Source of the DNA: Nitrososphaerales archaeon
GTDB taxonomy: Archaea > Thermoproteota > Nitrososphaeria > Nitrososphaerales > Nitrososphaeraceae
Direction: 5' to 3'
Assembly: GCA_029237525.1 (NCBI GenBank)
Contig: JARBAU010000066.1
Location: 1-38,043 of the forward strand
DNA: 38,043 nt
Program-made: the position numbers and the translations under genes
Notes under the pieces: generated by a model
Told to the model about the DNA's origin: nothing
The model's database searches: none
Seen by the model: only the letters and a program-made list of their open reading frames with translations
In this document: positions 9,272-18,430 of the stretch, piece after piece
Position numbering within the stretch: position 1 is the stretch's first letter
Layout of the letters: each line of letters begins with the position of its first letter

Positions 9272-10735
9272 ATGAGAATATTATCAAAGAGTAACAACGG
9301 ATTATTAATGTTGGCAATGAAAACAGAGTCTGTATCCAAAGGCGAGTACCTCCTAATCAAAGACAATAGTTCAGGCATAAAACTGATCGTTCAGGTATTT
9401 GATGAAGAATATCTTCCCTTCCAATCGCTCATCGATGATATGATAAGAGAAGAAATTGCCGCGGCATCAAGCTCGGAGTGTATTCATGATCCTTTAAATA
9501 TAGGCCTAATTTCCAATTTATTAAGAGATGCGCGAATTTATCACACAAAGATAAGAGGATGTATTGATGGCAGCGGACTCCTTACCACGGAGAGCAGCGG
9601 TCTCCCTTCACGAGTAAATTCTACCGTGAGTCTTTTGAAAATTTCTGAACTTCATGCTCTCGTTGATAAAACACGAAATTATCCTATTACCTTAGGAACA
9701 GGAGGTATAGCGAACGAAACAATATCTATTTCTGCAGAAGATCTCGATGGAAAACTGAACATTATAACTGGAAGAAAAGAATGTGGTAAATCACATCTAT
9801 CAAAATTACTTGTGAAAACATTATTAGAGCACGGAGGCTATGTAGTTGTATTTGACTTGAATGATGAGTATCAAGGACTAGCTTATAATAGCGATAGGTC
9901 TCCGTCGAATGTCTCGAGTCAAATTTTGCGAGTTGGAGTGGGACAAGCTCTGAGTTTCTCCCTAGAATATTGTGGTAAGGCAACAATCTTTAACCTGTTA
10001 AAAAATGCGCTCGATATGCCTTCAGCTTCGTTAAGGGAGTTTATGCGCATATGGGATCACCTTGAAAGCAGGAAGTCATTAAATTTGGCTAGTATTGAGA
10101 ACGCAATTAACACTTGGAACATTAATGAATTTGTGCGAGAGGCGTTGATTTCCAGATTTCATACGATTCAGACATCTAGATTGTTTTGTGATGATAAGGG
10201 AACCAGTCTGAAATTTGAGAAGGTACTATCCAGAATGAAATCCGGAGCTGCAATAATAATCAACATGGCGGAAGACCCACCAATTATAAGGAGAATGATA
10301 GTAGAATTAGCTCTAGGCAAACTTGTAGAACTGTTAGAAAAGACGCAAATTCCACCAGTCTTTCTATTTGCAGAAGAAGCACATCTGTACATTCAAGATA
10401 CTTACTGGGAAGATATAATTACAAGAATGAGGCATTTTGGAATCTATGCAACATTTATCACAAATCAGCCTGATGCGATTGATGACGGAATCTATAGACA
10501 AGTCGATAATATCTTTCTGTTTAATTTTACTAACGATAATGATTTAGACAAAATTTCGAAGGTGTCACTTGCTGACAATGACACCATTAGATCTATAGTA
10601 AAAACGCTACCTCAGAGAAGCTGCTTGGCAATTGGTAAAGCCATGTACAATCTGCCAGTTGTTGTAAGAGTAGCTTCAGTTCAAGTGATGACCCTTGGAG
10701 AAACAAGGAAATTCTTCCCAACACAACAGAATTAA
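9272..10735 (+). CDS. herA: HerA-like DNA translocase ATPase
   Basis: A HerA/FtsK superfamily ATPase, 487 residues, predicted to form a hexameric ring that pumps DNA and stimulates NurA in end resection. The N-terminal part (about 1-145) is beta-rich, consistent with the HAS barrel. Walker A is GRKECGKS (167-174), and the second nucleotide site has PVFLFAEEAH (about 362-371), the HerA-type Walker B in which glutamates replace the usual aspartate-glutamate pair. A later TRMRHFGIYATFITNQP segment holds the sensor region typical of HerA. It follows nurA by two bases and is clearly cotranscribed. It diverges from the best studied archaeal HerA but all ATPase motifs are present. Confidence 0.9.
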   Translation: MRILSKSNNGLLMLAMKTESVSKGEYLLIKDNSSGIKLIVQVFDEEYLPFQSLIDDMIREEIAAASSSECIHDPLNIGLISNLLRDARIYHTKIRGCIDGSGLLTTESSGLPSRVNSTVSLLKISELHALVDKTRNYPITLGTGGIANETISISAEDLDGKLNIITGRKECGKSHLSKLLVKTLLEHGGYVVVFDLNDEYQGLAYNSDRSPSNVSSQILRVGVGQALSFSLEYCGKATIFNLLKNALDMPSASLREFMRIWDHLESRKSLNLASIENAINTWNINEFVREALISRFHTIQTSRLFCDDKGTSLKFEKVLSRMKSGAAIIINMAEDPPIIRRMIVELALGKLVELLEKTQIPPVFLFAEEAHLYIQDTYWEDIITRMRHFGIYATFITNQPDAIDDGIYRQVDNIFLFNFTNDNDLDKISKVSLADNDTIRSIVKTLPQRSCLAIGKAMYNLPVVVRVASVQVMTLGETRKFFPTQQN

Positions 10736-10977
10736 GGCCCTAAATTGCACAATTTCCAACTCGTTAAATAGCTGAACATTTCCTTTACTAATGAAAGCGT
10801 AAAATTCTGTATATTTGTTGCAGCATAGTAATATTTAATGACCTAATTAACGCTGGACGAACTGTCGATTGAAAAACGACTGTTATTTGGAATAGCCCAG
10901 CTCACCAATATGCTACAATAGGAACATTCTTAACTTAGGCGTGTCTACATTGCAATTAGTGGTCGTGTAAGGGAATA

Positions 10978-11421
10978 ATGAGTGAAGGAACTCGTACTGA
11001 CTTGCTATTTACAAAGGTGGGTACCGTAATTTTATTAGTATCGGACATTGAAAGGTCTGTCAAATTCTACAAAGAAGTTCTTGGACTTCCGGTTAAGACA
11101 AAATCTGCTGATTGGGTGGAATTTTTTAACAGAGAAACAACATTGGCTCTCCATCCTATCAAAAAAGGCAAGAATAAGTCTATCCATAAAGAAATAAAGA
11201 CTGGAACGGCGACTTTGGTAGGCTTTATGGTTAGTGATCTAGATTCGACTGCAAAAATATTAAAAGAAAATCACGTTGAGTTTTTCAAGGAGCCTAAAAA
11301 TGAATCATTCGGCAAACACGCGATAGTCAAAGATCCTGACGGGCATTTGATATCTGTTGCCGAAATAAAATCAAAACCCTCTGAAGAATTCGATCTTTTG
11401 GGATTATTGGGTGCAGAATGA
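10978..11421 (+). CDS. VOC superfamily (glyoxalase/bleomycin-resistance-like) protein
   Basis: A 147-residue protein of the vicinal oxygen chelate superfamily. It shows two beta-alpha-beta-beta-beta modules: the first begins VILLVSDIERSVKFYKEVLG (residues 18-37) and the second VGFMVSDLDSTAKILKENH (about 81-99), ending with the hallmark DPDGHLISVAE. Metal-binding positions include the C-terminal histidine and glutamate. Members are lactoylglutathione lyases, dioxygenases, epimerases or antibiotic-binding proteins, and the substrate cannot be read from the sequence. It stands alone. A purine-rich AAGGGA lies just before the ATG as a weak ribosome binding site. The family is firm, the function open. 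Confidence 0.9.
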   Translation: MSEGTRTDLLFTKVGTVILLVSDIERSVKFYKEVLGLPVKTKSADWVEFFNRETTLALHPIKKGKNKSIHKEIKTGTATLVGFMVSDLDSTAKILKENHVEFFKEPKNESFGKHAIVKDPDGHLISVAEIKSKPSEEFDLLGLLGAE

Positions 11422-12021
11422 AAGTCGCCAAGGATTAAGAAGGCTTCACGCTTTAGCGAATTCTGTATGGATGTAGGCAGGGCTAAATAATTTTCCTAAT
11501 ATTCCAGGGGATCGAAAACAAGAAAGGAATAGTTGTAACGTATGATATCTGTTTACTCATAGATTTTTGGATTAAATCATGCGCGAGCTCTAGTATTACA
11601 TCTGACTAGACTGGTGACATTTTCATGTATACAAGATCTAGTTTCTGCCAAATCCTCTGGAACTTACAAATATTATTTTTTTGTCGCAGTTTTAATTTGT
11701 AGGAACCTGCTTTTCGGATATGCATCTTAGGTCTAATCCTGAAACAGTGTACATGCGAAACAGACTATGCGCATACATTAGGAATTGCGTCTATTGGATG
11801 ATAACAGGGCATCTACCTTTGATTATTTTTATGATTTGAATAAGTAAACATTCTTGATTCTAGATTAAAGGAGCAATGCTAAAAGTTATTAATTACAATA
11901 AAAACCAAAGTATCCCTTTATGATATGAGCATCTCTCAAGTAAGACTAAAAAATCGTCTTGGATCAGTCACTTTCGAGTTTTTCAAGTCTTTGATCGATA
12001 TTTTTCTACAAATATTAATAA
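11422..12021. other. intergenic region, no gene seen
   Basis: About 600 bases between two plus-strand genes. There is a run of seven T residues at about 11676-11682, about 255 bases after the VOC gene, and no supported reading frame on either strand. Confidence 0.45.
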
Positions 12022-13317
12022 ATGGAATATATGATGGTAAGATTATTCATTACCATGTTCCAAGGAGGAGAGTTAATCTCAAAGTTCAAAGAAATTGACT
12101 TTTCAATCATTATTCCTACTTATAACGAATCAGAAAATATTTTGAATCTGATTGACGCAATTAAATGCAATCTTCCAGACAATATCAATGCCGAAGTTAT
12201 AATCGTTGATGACAATTCTCCAGATGGTACTGGTAGTATAGTTGAGGATTATATTCGAACTTGTGAGAATCCTGGGTACTCTGGTTGTTCGTATTTGGGT
12301 TCTTCAGGGAATGAGAGTACTGCCACAGGAGATTTTGAAAGTAGAATTTTTCGATTGAGGGTAGTACATAGAAAGATCAAATTCGGTTTAATCCCTGCCA
12401 TTCTCAACGGGATATCCGCATCGACTGGAAAATATATCTTGATAATGGATGCTGATTTCTCTCATCCCCCAGAAACTATCCCGATATTGATACGCGAACT
12501 AATTCGAGATCCAGATTCGATTGTAGTAGCTTCGCGTTACATGCTTGGAAGTTCGATTAAAGGGTGGCCTTACAAAAGACGCCTTCTTAGTACTAGCGCA
12601 GTAAAAATTGCCAAACATAGCCTGAGAATAGGTAATATTAGTGACCCTATTTCTGGCTTCTTTGCAATATCTCGGAATGTTGTAGAAAACGTGAATATTG
12701 ATAGCATGGGCTACAAAATTTTGTTAGAAATATTGGTAAAGGTAAAGGGGGTAAGGGTCAAAGAAATTCCCTACACATTTGTCGATAGAAGATCTGGAAC
12801 AAGTAAACTCGACCTTTCAGTCGCCCTCGATTATATACGATCTGTTTGGCGATTGTACCGCTATGGCCAGCAATCTCGACCTAAACAAAAATCAGATACC
12901 GAAAAGCGTAGTTCAGTTCGCTTCCTTTCAAAAGTCGGCAGATTTTATACTGTAGGAGCTACTGGTCTTGTAATAAACTTCTTGATATCTTATGTCCTTT
13001 CAAATTCCATAACGAATATGTGGTACATCCATGCGACGACTGTGGGAATAGCAATTTCCGTAACTACTAACTTTGTCTTGAATAAAATTTGGACTTTTGA
13101 AGATAAGCAATTTCAACTTGGATCAACTCTGCGTCAATATGGACTCTTTGCTTCAATTAGCGCATTGGGTGCGGCTCTTCAACTTGGTCTACTTTACATT
13201 TTTGTACAATCTGGTATTCAATTCGGACTTTCCTTAATTTTTGCAGTCGCTCTCGCCTCGGCCAATAATTTCTTACTGAACAAGAAATTCACTTTTCATG
13301 AGAAAATATGGGATTAG
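12022..13317 (+). CDS. GT2 glycosyltransferase (DPM1-like) fused to a GtrA membrane domain
   Basis: A 431-residue fusion. Residues about 27-275 form a GT-A family 2 glycosyltransferase of the dolichol-phosphate mannosyltransferase type: IIIPTYNESENI at the nucleotide site, VDDNSPDGT, and the metal-binding DADFSHPP. The C-terminal 120 residues are a GtrA-like domain with four predicted membrane helices, beginning near RFYTVGATGL. It probably transfers a sugar to a polyprenyl phosphate at the membrane, for protein glycosylation or cell-surface polysaccharide. An unusual low-complexity insert of about 30 residues, rich in glycine and serine, separates the DDN and HR segments. The ATG at 12022 is followed by two more in-frame ATGs; a purine-rich AAGGAGGAG at about 12060 lies inside the frame with no start codon behind it. 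Confidence 0.9.
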   Translation: MEYMMVRLFITMFQGGELISKFKEIDFSIIIPTYNESENILNLIDAIKCNLPDNINAEVIIVDDNSPDGTGSIVEDYIRTCENPGYSGCSYLGSSGNESTATGDFESRIFRLRVVHRKIKFGLIPAILNGISASTGKYILIMDADFSHPPETIPILIRELIRDPDSIVVASRYMLGSSIKGWPYKRRLLSTSAVKIAKHSLRIGNISDPISGFFAISRNVVENVNIDSMGYKILLEILVKVKGVRVKEIPYTFVDRRSGTSKLDLSVALDYIRSVWRLYRYGQQSRPKQKSDTEKRSSVRFLSKVGRFYTVGATGLVINFLISYVLSNSITNMWYIHATTVGIAISVTTNFVLNKIWTFEDKQFQLGSTLRQYGLFASISALGAALQLGLLYIFVQSGIQFGLSLIFAVALASANNFLLNKKFTFHEKIWD

Positions 13318-13778
13318 TCATATTCGCTTCCGAATTGTATTCCCTACTGAGAATGGCAATTGAAATTCGATATGCTAATTAACTGAGTCAGATTTATGCC
13401 TAATTAAGAGTCTATCACAGAACATTGATTCGCATGATCATCTGAAAGTTCTTACTTCAGAGATAGTAAGTTCTTAATTAATCGCGATCACTAAAGAATG
13501 ATAAAATAATGTGGAATCAAACCACTGGGAAAAATTAATTTGCCTTGTTAATTCTAATTTATTGAGACAACAATGATAGAGAAGGACATTGACTCGAACA
13601 TAGATAGTACCCCTAATGAAGATTTTCCACAGACTGCGACAGATTATTTCATATTATTCTTCTACAATTCATGAATGTAAAGCCACTTCGAAGCTTAATT
13701 TATTTCAATTCAAACTTGTCTTCGTTATTTAAACTAAAATTCAATGATACCGACAAGTACTTTCGATGGCCAAAAATT
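13318..13778. other. intergenic region downstream of the glycosyltransferase
   Basis: No supported gene. A short frame of 33 codons at 13573-13674 begins with ATG but has no recognisable motif, and a small inverted repeat CTTACT-8-AGTAAG occurs at about 13451-13470. Confidence 0.4.
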
Positions 13779-13958
13779 TCAATTTTTATCTTTCATGAAC
13801 ATTATAAATGAACCCCAAAATGCCCGCTTACGTATTCCTCCGCACAAATCGCATAGCTCTGATTCTTTGCTTTCCAATCTATTTATAACAATGCCACAAT
13901 CAAGACATTTTCTCAATTTTATCACATTGTGTATTCGGAACAGAAAACCGTGGCACAT
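13779..13958 (-). CDS. small zinc-ribbon protein (59 residues)
   Basis: A short gene read directly from the minus strand. It begins MCHGFLFRIHNVI and encodes a four-cysteine zinc ribbon: KCLDCGIVINRLESKES (cysteines 18 and 21) followed by ELCDLCGG (cysteines 36 and 39), then a basic, aromatic tail. The CxxC-14-CxxC spacing is normal for a zinc ribbon. A perfect TATATATT box centred about 26 bases before the ATG fits a leaderless archaeal transcript, and an in-frame stop just upstream fixes the start. Such ribbons serve in transcription, translation or protein contacts; the role here is unknown. The opposite strand also has a 74-codon open frame, which I take to be a shadow because it has no motif and no promoter. 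Confidence 0.65.
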   Translation of the reverse strand: MCHGFLFRIHNVIKLRKCLDCGIVINRLESKESELCDLCGGIRKRAFWGSFIMFMKDKN

Positions 13959-14289
13959 AGTCGAATAGATTCATAAATAAAATATATAGGGAGTGATTCT
14001 CATAAAAATGTTTATGGGGTATGTCGAATTAATACCAAAGAGCTTTGTTAGAAAATCCAATAATAATTCGTTGCATTAGATGCCGTGACTTAAAGGCTTC
14101 TACAATCACTCAGAATGCGCTTACATCTGAGAAATAGCCAACTACTGTAAGGAACTTAGATTTCCTATTAAGGATGATATTAAATATTTCGTCATCATCA
14201 ATCAAATTATGCAATTATTTCAATGTTTACCACGTGTCTAAGAATACAAAACGTTTATTAGATTACAGCTAACTTGTGTAGATGTACTA
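13959..14289. other. divergent intergenic region before the APC permease
   Basis: Contains the promoter of the minus-strand zinc-ribbon gene and, at 14253-14259, a TATA-like TTTATTA about 33 bases before the permease start. A 29-codon frame starting at a TTG near 14047 holds one CIRC motif only; I do not call it a gene. Confidence 0.4.
13981..13988 (-). promoter_or_regulatory. TATA box of the 59-residue zinc-ribbon gene
   Basis: TATATATT centred 26-27 bases before the ATG on the minus strand, the spacing expected for a transcript that starts at the start codon. Confidence 0.6.
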
Positions 14290-16821
14290 TTGGCTTTCCG
14301 TCATTATGCCAGCGATGACGATAGCTCCTCTACATCTCGAAATCCACAACAACATCATTTAGTCCGCACGTTGGGATTGGTGGATGTCATAATGATAGGT
14401 ATAGCTGGAATGATTGGTGGAGCAATATTTGTGCTAGTTGGCCCTGCCATAGGGCTTGCAGGAAGTGCAGTAATATTAGCATTTGTTATCAATGGAATTA
14501 TCACCCTCTTTACAGCAATGGGTTACGCAGAATTGGGCTCAGCTATGCCTGAAGCAGGCGGTGGATACCTGTGGGTAAGAGAAGGTCTACCAAGACCAAA
14601 TGCCTTCATAAGTGGATGGATGGCCTGGTTTGCTCACATAGTAGCTGGTAGCTTGTATGCAGTAGGATACGGCACATTTCAGTATAGCTTATTGAAGATG
14701 TTGGGTGTAGTTGGAAACGAACCACTTTTTGGTTTTATACCTATCGACAAACTTATAGCTGTCTTGTCAATTGCTGTATTCACATACATTAACGTCAAAG
14801 GGGTTTCTGAAGCGGGAAAAGCTGGTATCATTATTACAATTATACAACTTGGAACAATTTTTGCGCTTATAGGAGCTGGTCTTTTAACTATCCACGGAAA
14901 CCCTAATTGGTATATAAATTTCACTTCTAACTTTGCACCAAATGGGATAGGAGGAATAGTTGCTGCTATGGGTCTGACATTTATTGCATTTGAAGGGTAC
15001 GAAATAATTGTACAAACTGGTGAAGAAGTGAAAAATCCCAAAAGGAACATTCCAAGAGCTATCTTCATATCGCTAACACTTGTGGTATTGCTCTACTGTT
15101 TAGTTGCGTTCGTCTCAGTCGGAGCTATATTTGACAAGAACATTCAAGGTAAAACTCCATGGCAGTTCATCGGCGAAAACGGAGATCTTGGGATAATGAA
15201 AGCAGCACAAATTTTCCTACCTTATGGCTCTTTCATTATTCTAGCTGGGGGTATAGTTTCCAGTCTGGCTGCTTTGAACGCAACCACTTACTCCTCATCT
15301 AGAGTGGCATTCGCAATGGGTAGACACTATAATCTTCCACATCAGCTGAGTACTATACATGGTAAATTCAAAACGCCGTATATCGCGACGATAATTTCAG
15401 GAGTAATAATGGCTATAATGGCTTATTCACTCCCGCTTACTCAAATTGCAGTTGCATCTGGTGTGATTTTCTTGTTGCTCTTTACCCAAGTCAATATTTC
15501 AGTTATTACAATTAGAAAAATGTACGGGGATAAGTTAGATTATGGCTTCAAGACACCTTTCTTTCCCGTTATACCTATTATTGGTGTATTTCTTAAACTA
15601 GGCTTGGCAATTTATCTGCTAATTACACAACCGATGAGTTGGGTGATAAGTTTATTGTGGATCGGTGTAGGTTTTTTCTTGTACAGAATTTACACTTTTA
15701 GGCGGGAGATAGATCACTATGCACCTCTGATTACAAGCGAGGGTGATCTTACTCGGAGAGACTTCCGGATTCTGATCCCTTATACTCCTGAGAACCCAGA
15801 TAGACTGATAAAGTATGCTATAAGAGTAGCTAAAGAGAATTCCGGCGAAATTAATATCTTGCGTACCATTACAGTTCCACATCAAACACCCCTTTCCGCA
15901 GGAGTAGCATTTACAGAATCAGCCAGGCGCGCTTTCGAGCCGTTGGAAAATATGATAGAAAAAGAAAACATCCTAAATCACTATCTAGTGAGGATATCCC
16001 ATGATGCAACAGAAGCGATATTGGCAACGATTGAGGAACAAAGAATCGATTTGATGATAACAGACTTTGAAACTTATCGAAACAATAAAGCTCTACAAAC
16101 GCTAGTGACGTGCAATGTTCTGGCCATTCTAACAGGTGGGACCAGCGATGAAGATCTTGTAATGGAGGATCCTCGAAACCTCGAGCTACAACCAGAGGTA
16201 CAGCTACCTGGATCTCTTGAGAGAGAACACTCACAAACTGCGATATCTTCACCTAGAATCAAAAGAAATTTGGTGGTCTTATACGATGGCGAGAACCACT
16301 CCGATATCGTACTCAAAACCGCTAGTTGGTTGGAGCACTCCGGTAAGTTCAAAGTGAGTGTGCTATCAATGGAGAAACGAGACGAAAGGCAGAACCATAC
16401 CAAAGCTACGAATACCAAGGAAAATATTAACGCTTTTGAGGAGGAACAATTTAATACTACAATTGGAAGAACGCCTGATTTTAAACATGACGAGATAAAG
16501 GACCTTTTAACAGATCGAGACCAACATAGACAATATCTGGAACAGATTGGAGTAGAATTTAACGAAATTTATTTATCAAAATCGACAGAAACTAACAGTC
16601 AGCAGTTTGCAAAATTGCTACTTTCTGCAATTAATGCCTCTCAACCAGATCTATTGATCACGGGGGCCAACATCGGCAGATACGATGTTTTCAACAATCA
16701 GCACTTTATTTCAATGCTGGATAAGATTAACTGCCCAACTATTATTGCAAAAAGCTTTTCAATTCCTGGAGTAAGCAGAATAAGATCACTCATAATGAAC
16801 ATATTTCAAAGACAAACCTAA
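14290..16821 (+). CDS. APC-family amino acid permease with C-terminal USP-like domains
   Basis: An 843-residue transporter. Residues about 25-470 are an amino acid-polyamine-organocation permease with roughly twelve membrane helices; the first helix has the unwound GMIGGAIF motif that binds substrate, and PEAGGGYLWVREGL follows helix 2. After the last helix a cytoplasmic region of about 360 residues carries two universal-stress-protein-like segments, beginning near RILIPYTPENPD and near NLVVLYDGENHSD. Such fusions probably sense nucleotides or stress and gate transport. The substrate may be a cationic or neutral amino acid. Translation appears to begin at a TTG; no in-frame ATG occurs until within the first helix. 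A run of seven T residues follows the stop. Confidence 0.92.
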   Translation: MAFRHYASDDDSSSTSRNPQQHHLVRTLGLVDVIMIGIAGMIGGAIFVLVGPAIGLAGSAVILAFVINGIITLFTAMGYAELGSAMPEAGGGYLWVREGLPRPNAFISGWMAWFAHIVAGSLYAVGYGTFQYSLLKMLGVVGNEPLFGFIPIDKLIAVLSIAVFTYINVKGVSEAGKAGIIITIIQLGTIFALIGAGLLTIHGNPNWYINFTSNFAPNGIGGIVAAMGLTFIAFEGYEIIVQTGEEVKNPKRNIPRAIFISLTLVVLLYCLVAFVSVGAIFDKNIQGKTPWQFIGENGDLGIMKAAQIFLPYGSFIILAGGIVSSLAALNATTYSSSRVAFAMGRHYNLPHQLSTIHGKFKTPYIATIISGVIMAIMAYSLPLTQIAVASGVIFLLLFTQVNISVITIRKMYGDKLDYGFKTPFFPVIPIIGVFLKLGLAIYLLITQPMSWVISLLWIGVGFFLYRIYTFRREIDHYAPLITSEGDLTRRDFRILIPYTPENPDRLIKYAIRVAKENSGEINILRTITVPHQTPLSAGVAFTESARRAFEPLENMIEKENILNHYLVRISHDATEAILATIEEQRIDLMITDFETYRNNKALQTLVTCNVLAILTGGTSDEDLVMEDPRNLELQPEVQLPGSLEREHSQTAISSPRIKRNLVVLYDGENHSDIVLKTASWLEHSGKFKVSVLSMEKRDERQNHTKATNTKENINAFEEEQFNTTIGRTPDFKHDEIKDLLTDRDQHRQYLEQIGVEFNEIYLSKSTETNSQQFAKLLLSAINASQPDLLITGANIGRYDVFNNQHFISMLDKINCPTIIAKSFSIPGVSRIRSLIMNIFQRQT

Positions 16822-16865
16822 GTCTGAACCGAGACAAAAGTTTTAGTAGTCGATGAAAGCCGCAC

Positions 16866-16872
16866 TTTTTTT
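16866..16872 (+). terminator. oligo-T terminator after the permease
   Basis: Seven consecutive T residues 45 bases after the permease stop codon. Confidence 0.45.
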
Positions 16873-17026
16873 CGATATTACATATGCACTGGCTGACAGG
16901 TATTAATTACAATATAATCATGTTATAATCAATGCTCTGTTAATATGTAACATAATTCGGAATATTTCAGCTTAAAAGTGCTACCATATTGCAGTTAACA
17001 ATTCATTGTACTAAATTCTGAATAGC

Positions 17027-17395
17027 TTAACTCTTCACAAATACATGTTCTTCTTTCCAGTGTCGCACAAACAAACCAACATTTTTTTCTAATCCAGATT
17101 GTGAATGAACCATAAAACAGTTCATGAATTTCACACATATCTTATTGCATTGCTTACACGAGTTTAAATATGATGAAGAGTACCCATACGCTTCACCCAC
17201 TATGCATTTCGATGAATTTCTAATCTCAGCATACCATTTGAACCACTCAATAGAGAATGGAAATGGCAAGGATTTTCTTTCATTTAAACGTCTGTACCAT
17301 ATTGGGGACAAGTCCTGTAGGGTCAGATCCTTATCATTGAGACAATGAAGTTCTACAACTCCTAAATGTGTCTGATCTACGCGTCTATCCATCAT
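17027..17395 (-). CDS. unknown 122-residue protein with a cysteine-rich core
   Basis: I do not recognise this protein. The first half is mixed, with VVELHCLNDKDLTLQDLSPI and a tryptophan-rich stretch FSIEWFKWYAEI; the second half has a CKQCNKICVKFMNC cluster (four cysteines within 14 residues), then a polar helical segment ending RHWKEEH. The cysteines and the later histidines could bind a metal. The frame begins with two consecutive ATGs and uses codons like its neighbours, and the order of predicted elements looks protein-like. No signal peptide or membrane helix is seen. It lies alone on the minus strand, convergent with the permease. Function is unknown. Confidence 0.6.
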   Translation of the reverse strand: MMDRRVDQTHLGVVELHCLNDKDLTLQDLSPIWYRRLNERKSLPFPFSIEWFKWYAEIRNSSKCIVGEAYGYSSSYLNSCKQCNKICVKFMNCFMVHSQSGLEKNVGLFVRHWKEEHVFVKS

Positions 17396-17809
17396 TTTAC
17401 CTATGCTTAAAGTATAGACACCAAAAGTTAAGAAGATATCTCTGCTAAAGTGAGTTAATTGCCCAACAAGCTTATATGATCATGTGACGCTTTTATACGT
17501 ATTTGTTATGTTTCCACTCCAAACCTTCATCACAGTTTGGGCAACTCTTGCTAAGCAATTATAGATCATATTTAAAGTTTTCATCCCCTTATTTGATTCT
17601 GCAGCATGGACGTATAAGCCAGTCCTACATCAAGGATTCCAATTAACTATGAAAGAGAAGTAAATCTATTTGAATCATATCTATATTTCCTGATTGAGTG
17701 ATGAGATTCTATTGTTAACACAACAAAACGATTTTGTTACATTGATTTTTGAACAATTATTAAATGGTTTTGAATTCTTTCTTCAAATACAACTTGGAGA
17801 TAGGATGTT
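17396..17809. other. intergenic region with a CPNC micro-frame
   Basis: Between two minus-strand genes of unknown function. On the minus strand, 17558-17493 (TTG start) encodes 21 residues containing SCPNCDEGLEWKHNKYV and then a stop, resembling the first half of a zinc ribbon. No second cysteine pair follows in that frame, so this may be a remnant or chance. Confidence 0.3.
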
Positions 17810-18190
17810 TTAGGAACCCATCATGCCAGGTATTTTTAACGGGCTCCTATATGATTTGGTAACCTTCAAACCGTGATCCGCAATAACAGTCACTGATCTT
17901 AATGACGAATTAGTCGGTGGTGAAAGCATTATCTTCTCACCAGGAGATAGTGAATTGATATTTTCTGTAGACTTATCATCGTATATTACCCTAATATGAC
18001 TCAAAGTCGATTTACCTGTATTTGTAACTGTAACCCTTGCCGTATTAAAGAGATTTTGGCTATCTTTGATTGGATCTACATCAACTGCAAAATTTTTAGT
18101 GGTCAGGGAGAATATGGAAATTAGGAGCATAACTGAAATGACAACAATCGCTACACCTATGGAGGCAAAGACGATTGCCTTTTTGTCCAA
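17810..18190 (-). CDS. membrane-anchored protein with an exposed beta domain
   Basis: A 126-residue protein with one N-terminal membrane helix (about 6-31, very hydrophobic) after a short positive MDKK start. The remainder is polar and beta-rich, with the pattern NTARVTVTNTGKSTLSHIRVIYDD and SLSPGEKIMLSPP, which resembles a CARDB/Ig-like domain found on archaeal surface proteins. It is probably anchored in the membrane with the domain outside. Translation begins at TTG because a stop lies three codons upstream and no ATG is available. A TATA-like CTAAATAG lies about 34 bases upstream. It may be surface-associated, but its partner is unknown. Confidence 0.7.
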   Translation of the reverse strand: MDKKAIVFASIGVAIVVISVMLLISIFSLTTKNFAVDVDPIKDSQNLFNTARVTVTNTGKSTLSHIRVIYDDKSTENINSLSPGEKIMLSPPTNSSLRSVTVIADHGLKVTKSYRSPLKIPGMMGS

Positions 18191-18430
18191 TTTTATTCAA
18201 CTATGATGTAGAGGAAAAAGCTATTTAGGTTTACCCATAATTCGAGACAGAAAATCAAAGTTTAGAAAAAATGAGAAGTAGTGAGGTAAAGTATCAATTC
18301 GACAGATAAGACAATTTGCTTGAACTTTCTAGCAAACTTGTTCAATTAGTGGTTTTAAATGTCTGAGTTGTGACGCTGTGGCCTTTGTATTCCTCTTCAA
18401 AATGCATTGATGAATAGATAAATACAATGA
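18191..18430. other. upstream part of a long intergenic region
   Basis: This begins a gap of 784 bases that reaches to the radical SAM start at 18975. I see no gene in this part. The section after 18430 holds a zinc-finger-like frame listed separately, and 18653-18974 contains only AT-rich spacer and the radical SAM promoter. Confidence 0.4.

Noticed and set aside
13744-13968. Open frame of 74 codons on the plus strand
   Set aside because: It is antisense to the 59-residue zinc-ribbon gene, which has cysteine pairs and a well-placed promoter.
14047-14133. Short frame with one CIRC motif
   Set aside because: About 29 codons, a single cysteine pair and no promoter.
17124-17348. Open frame of 74 codons on the plus strand
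   Set aside because: Antisense to the 122-residue gene, which has the more protein-like sequence.
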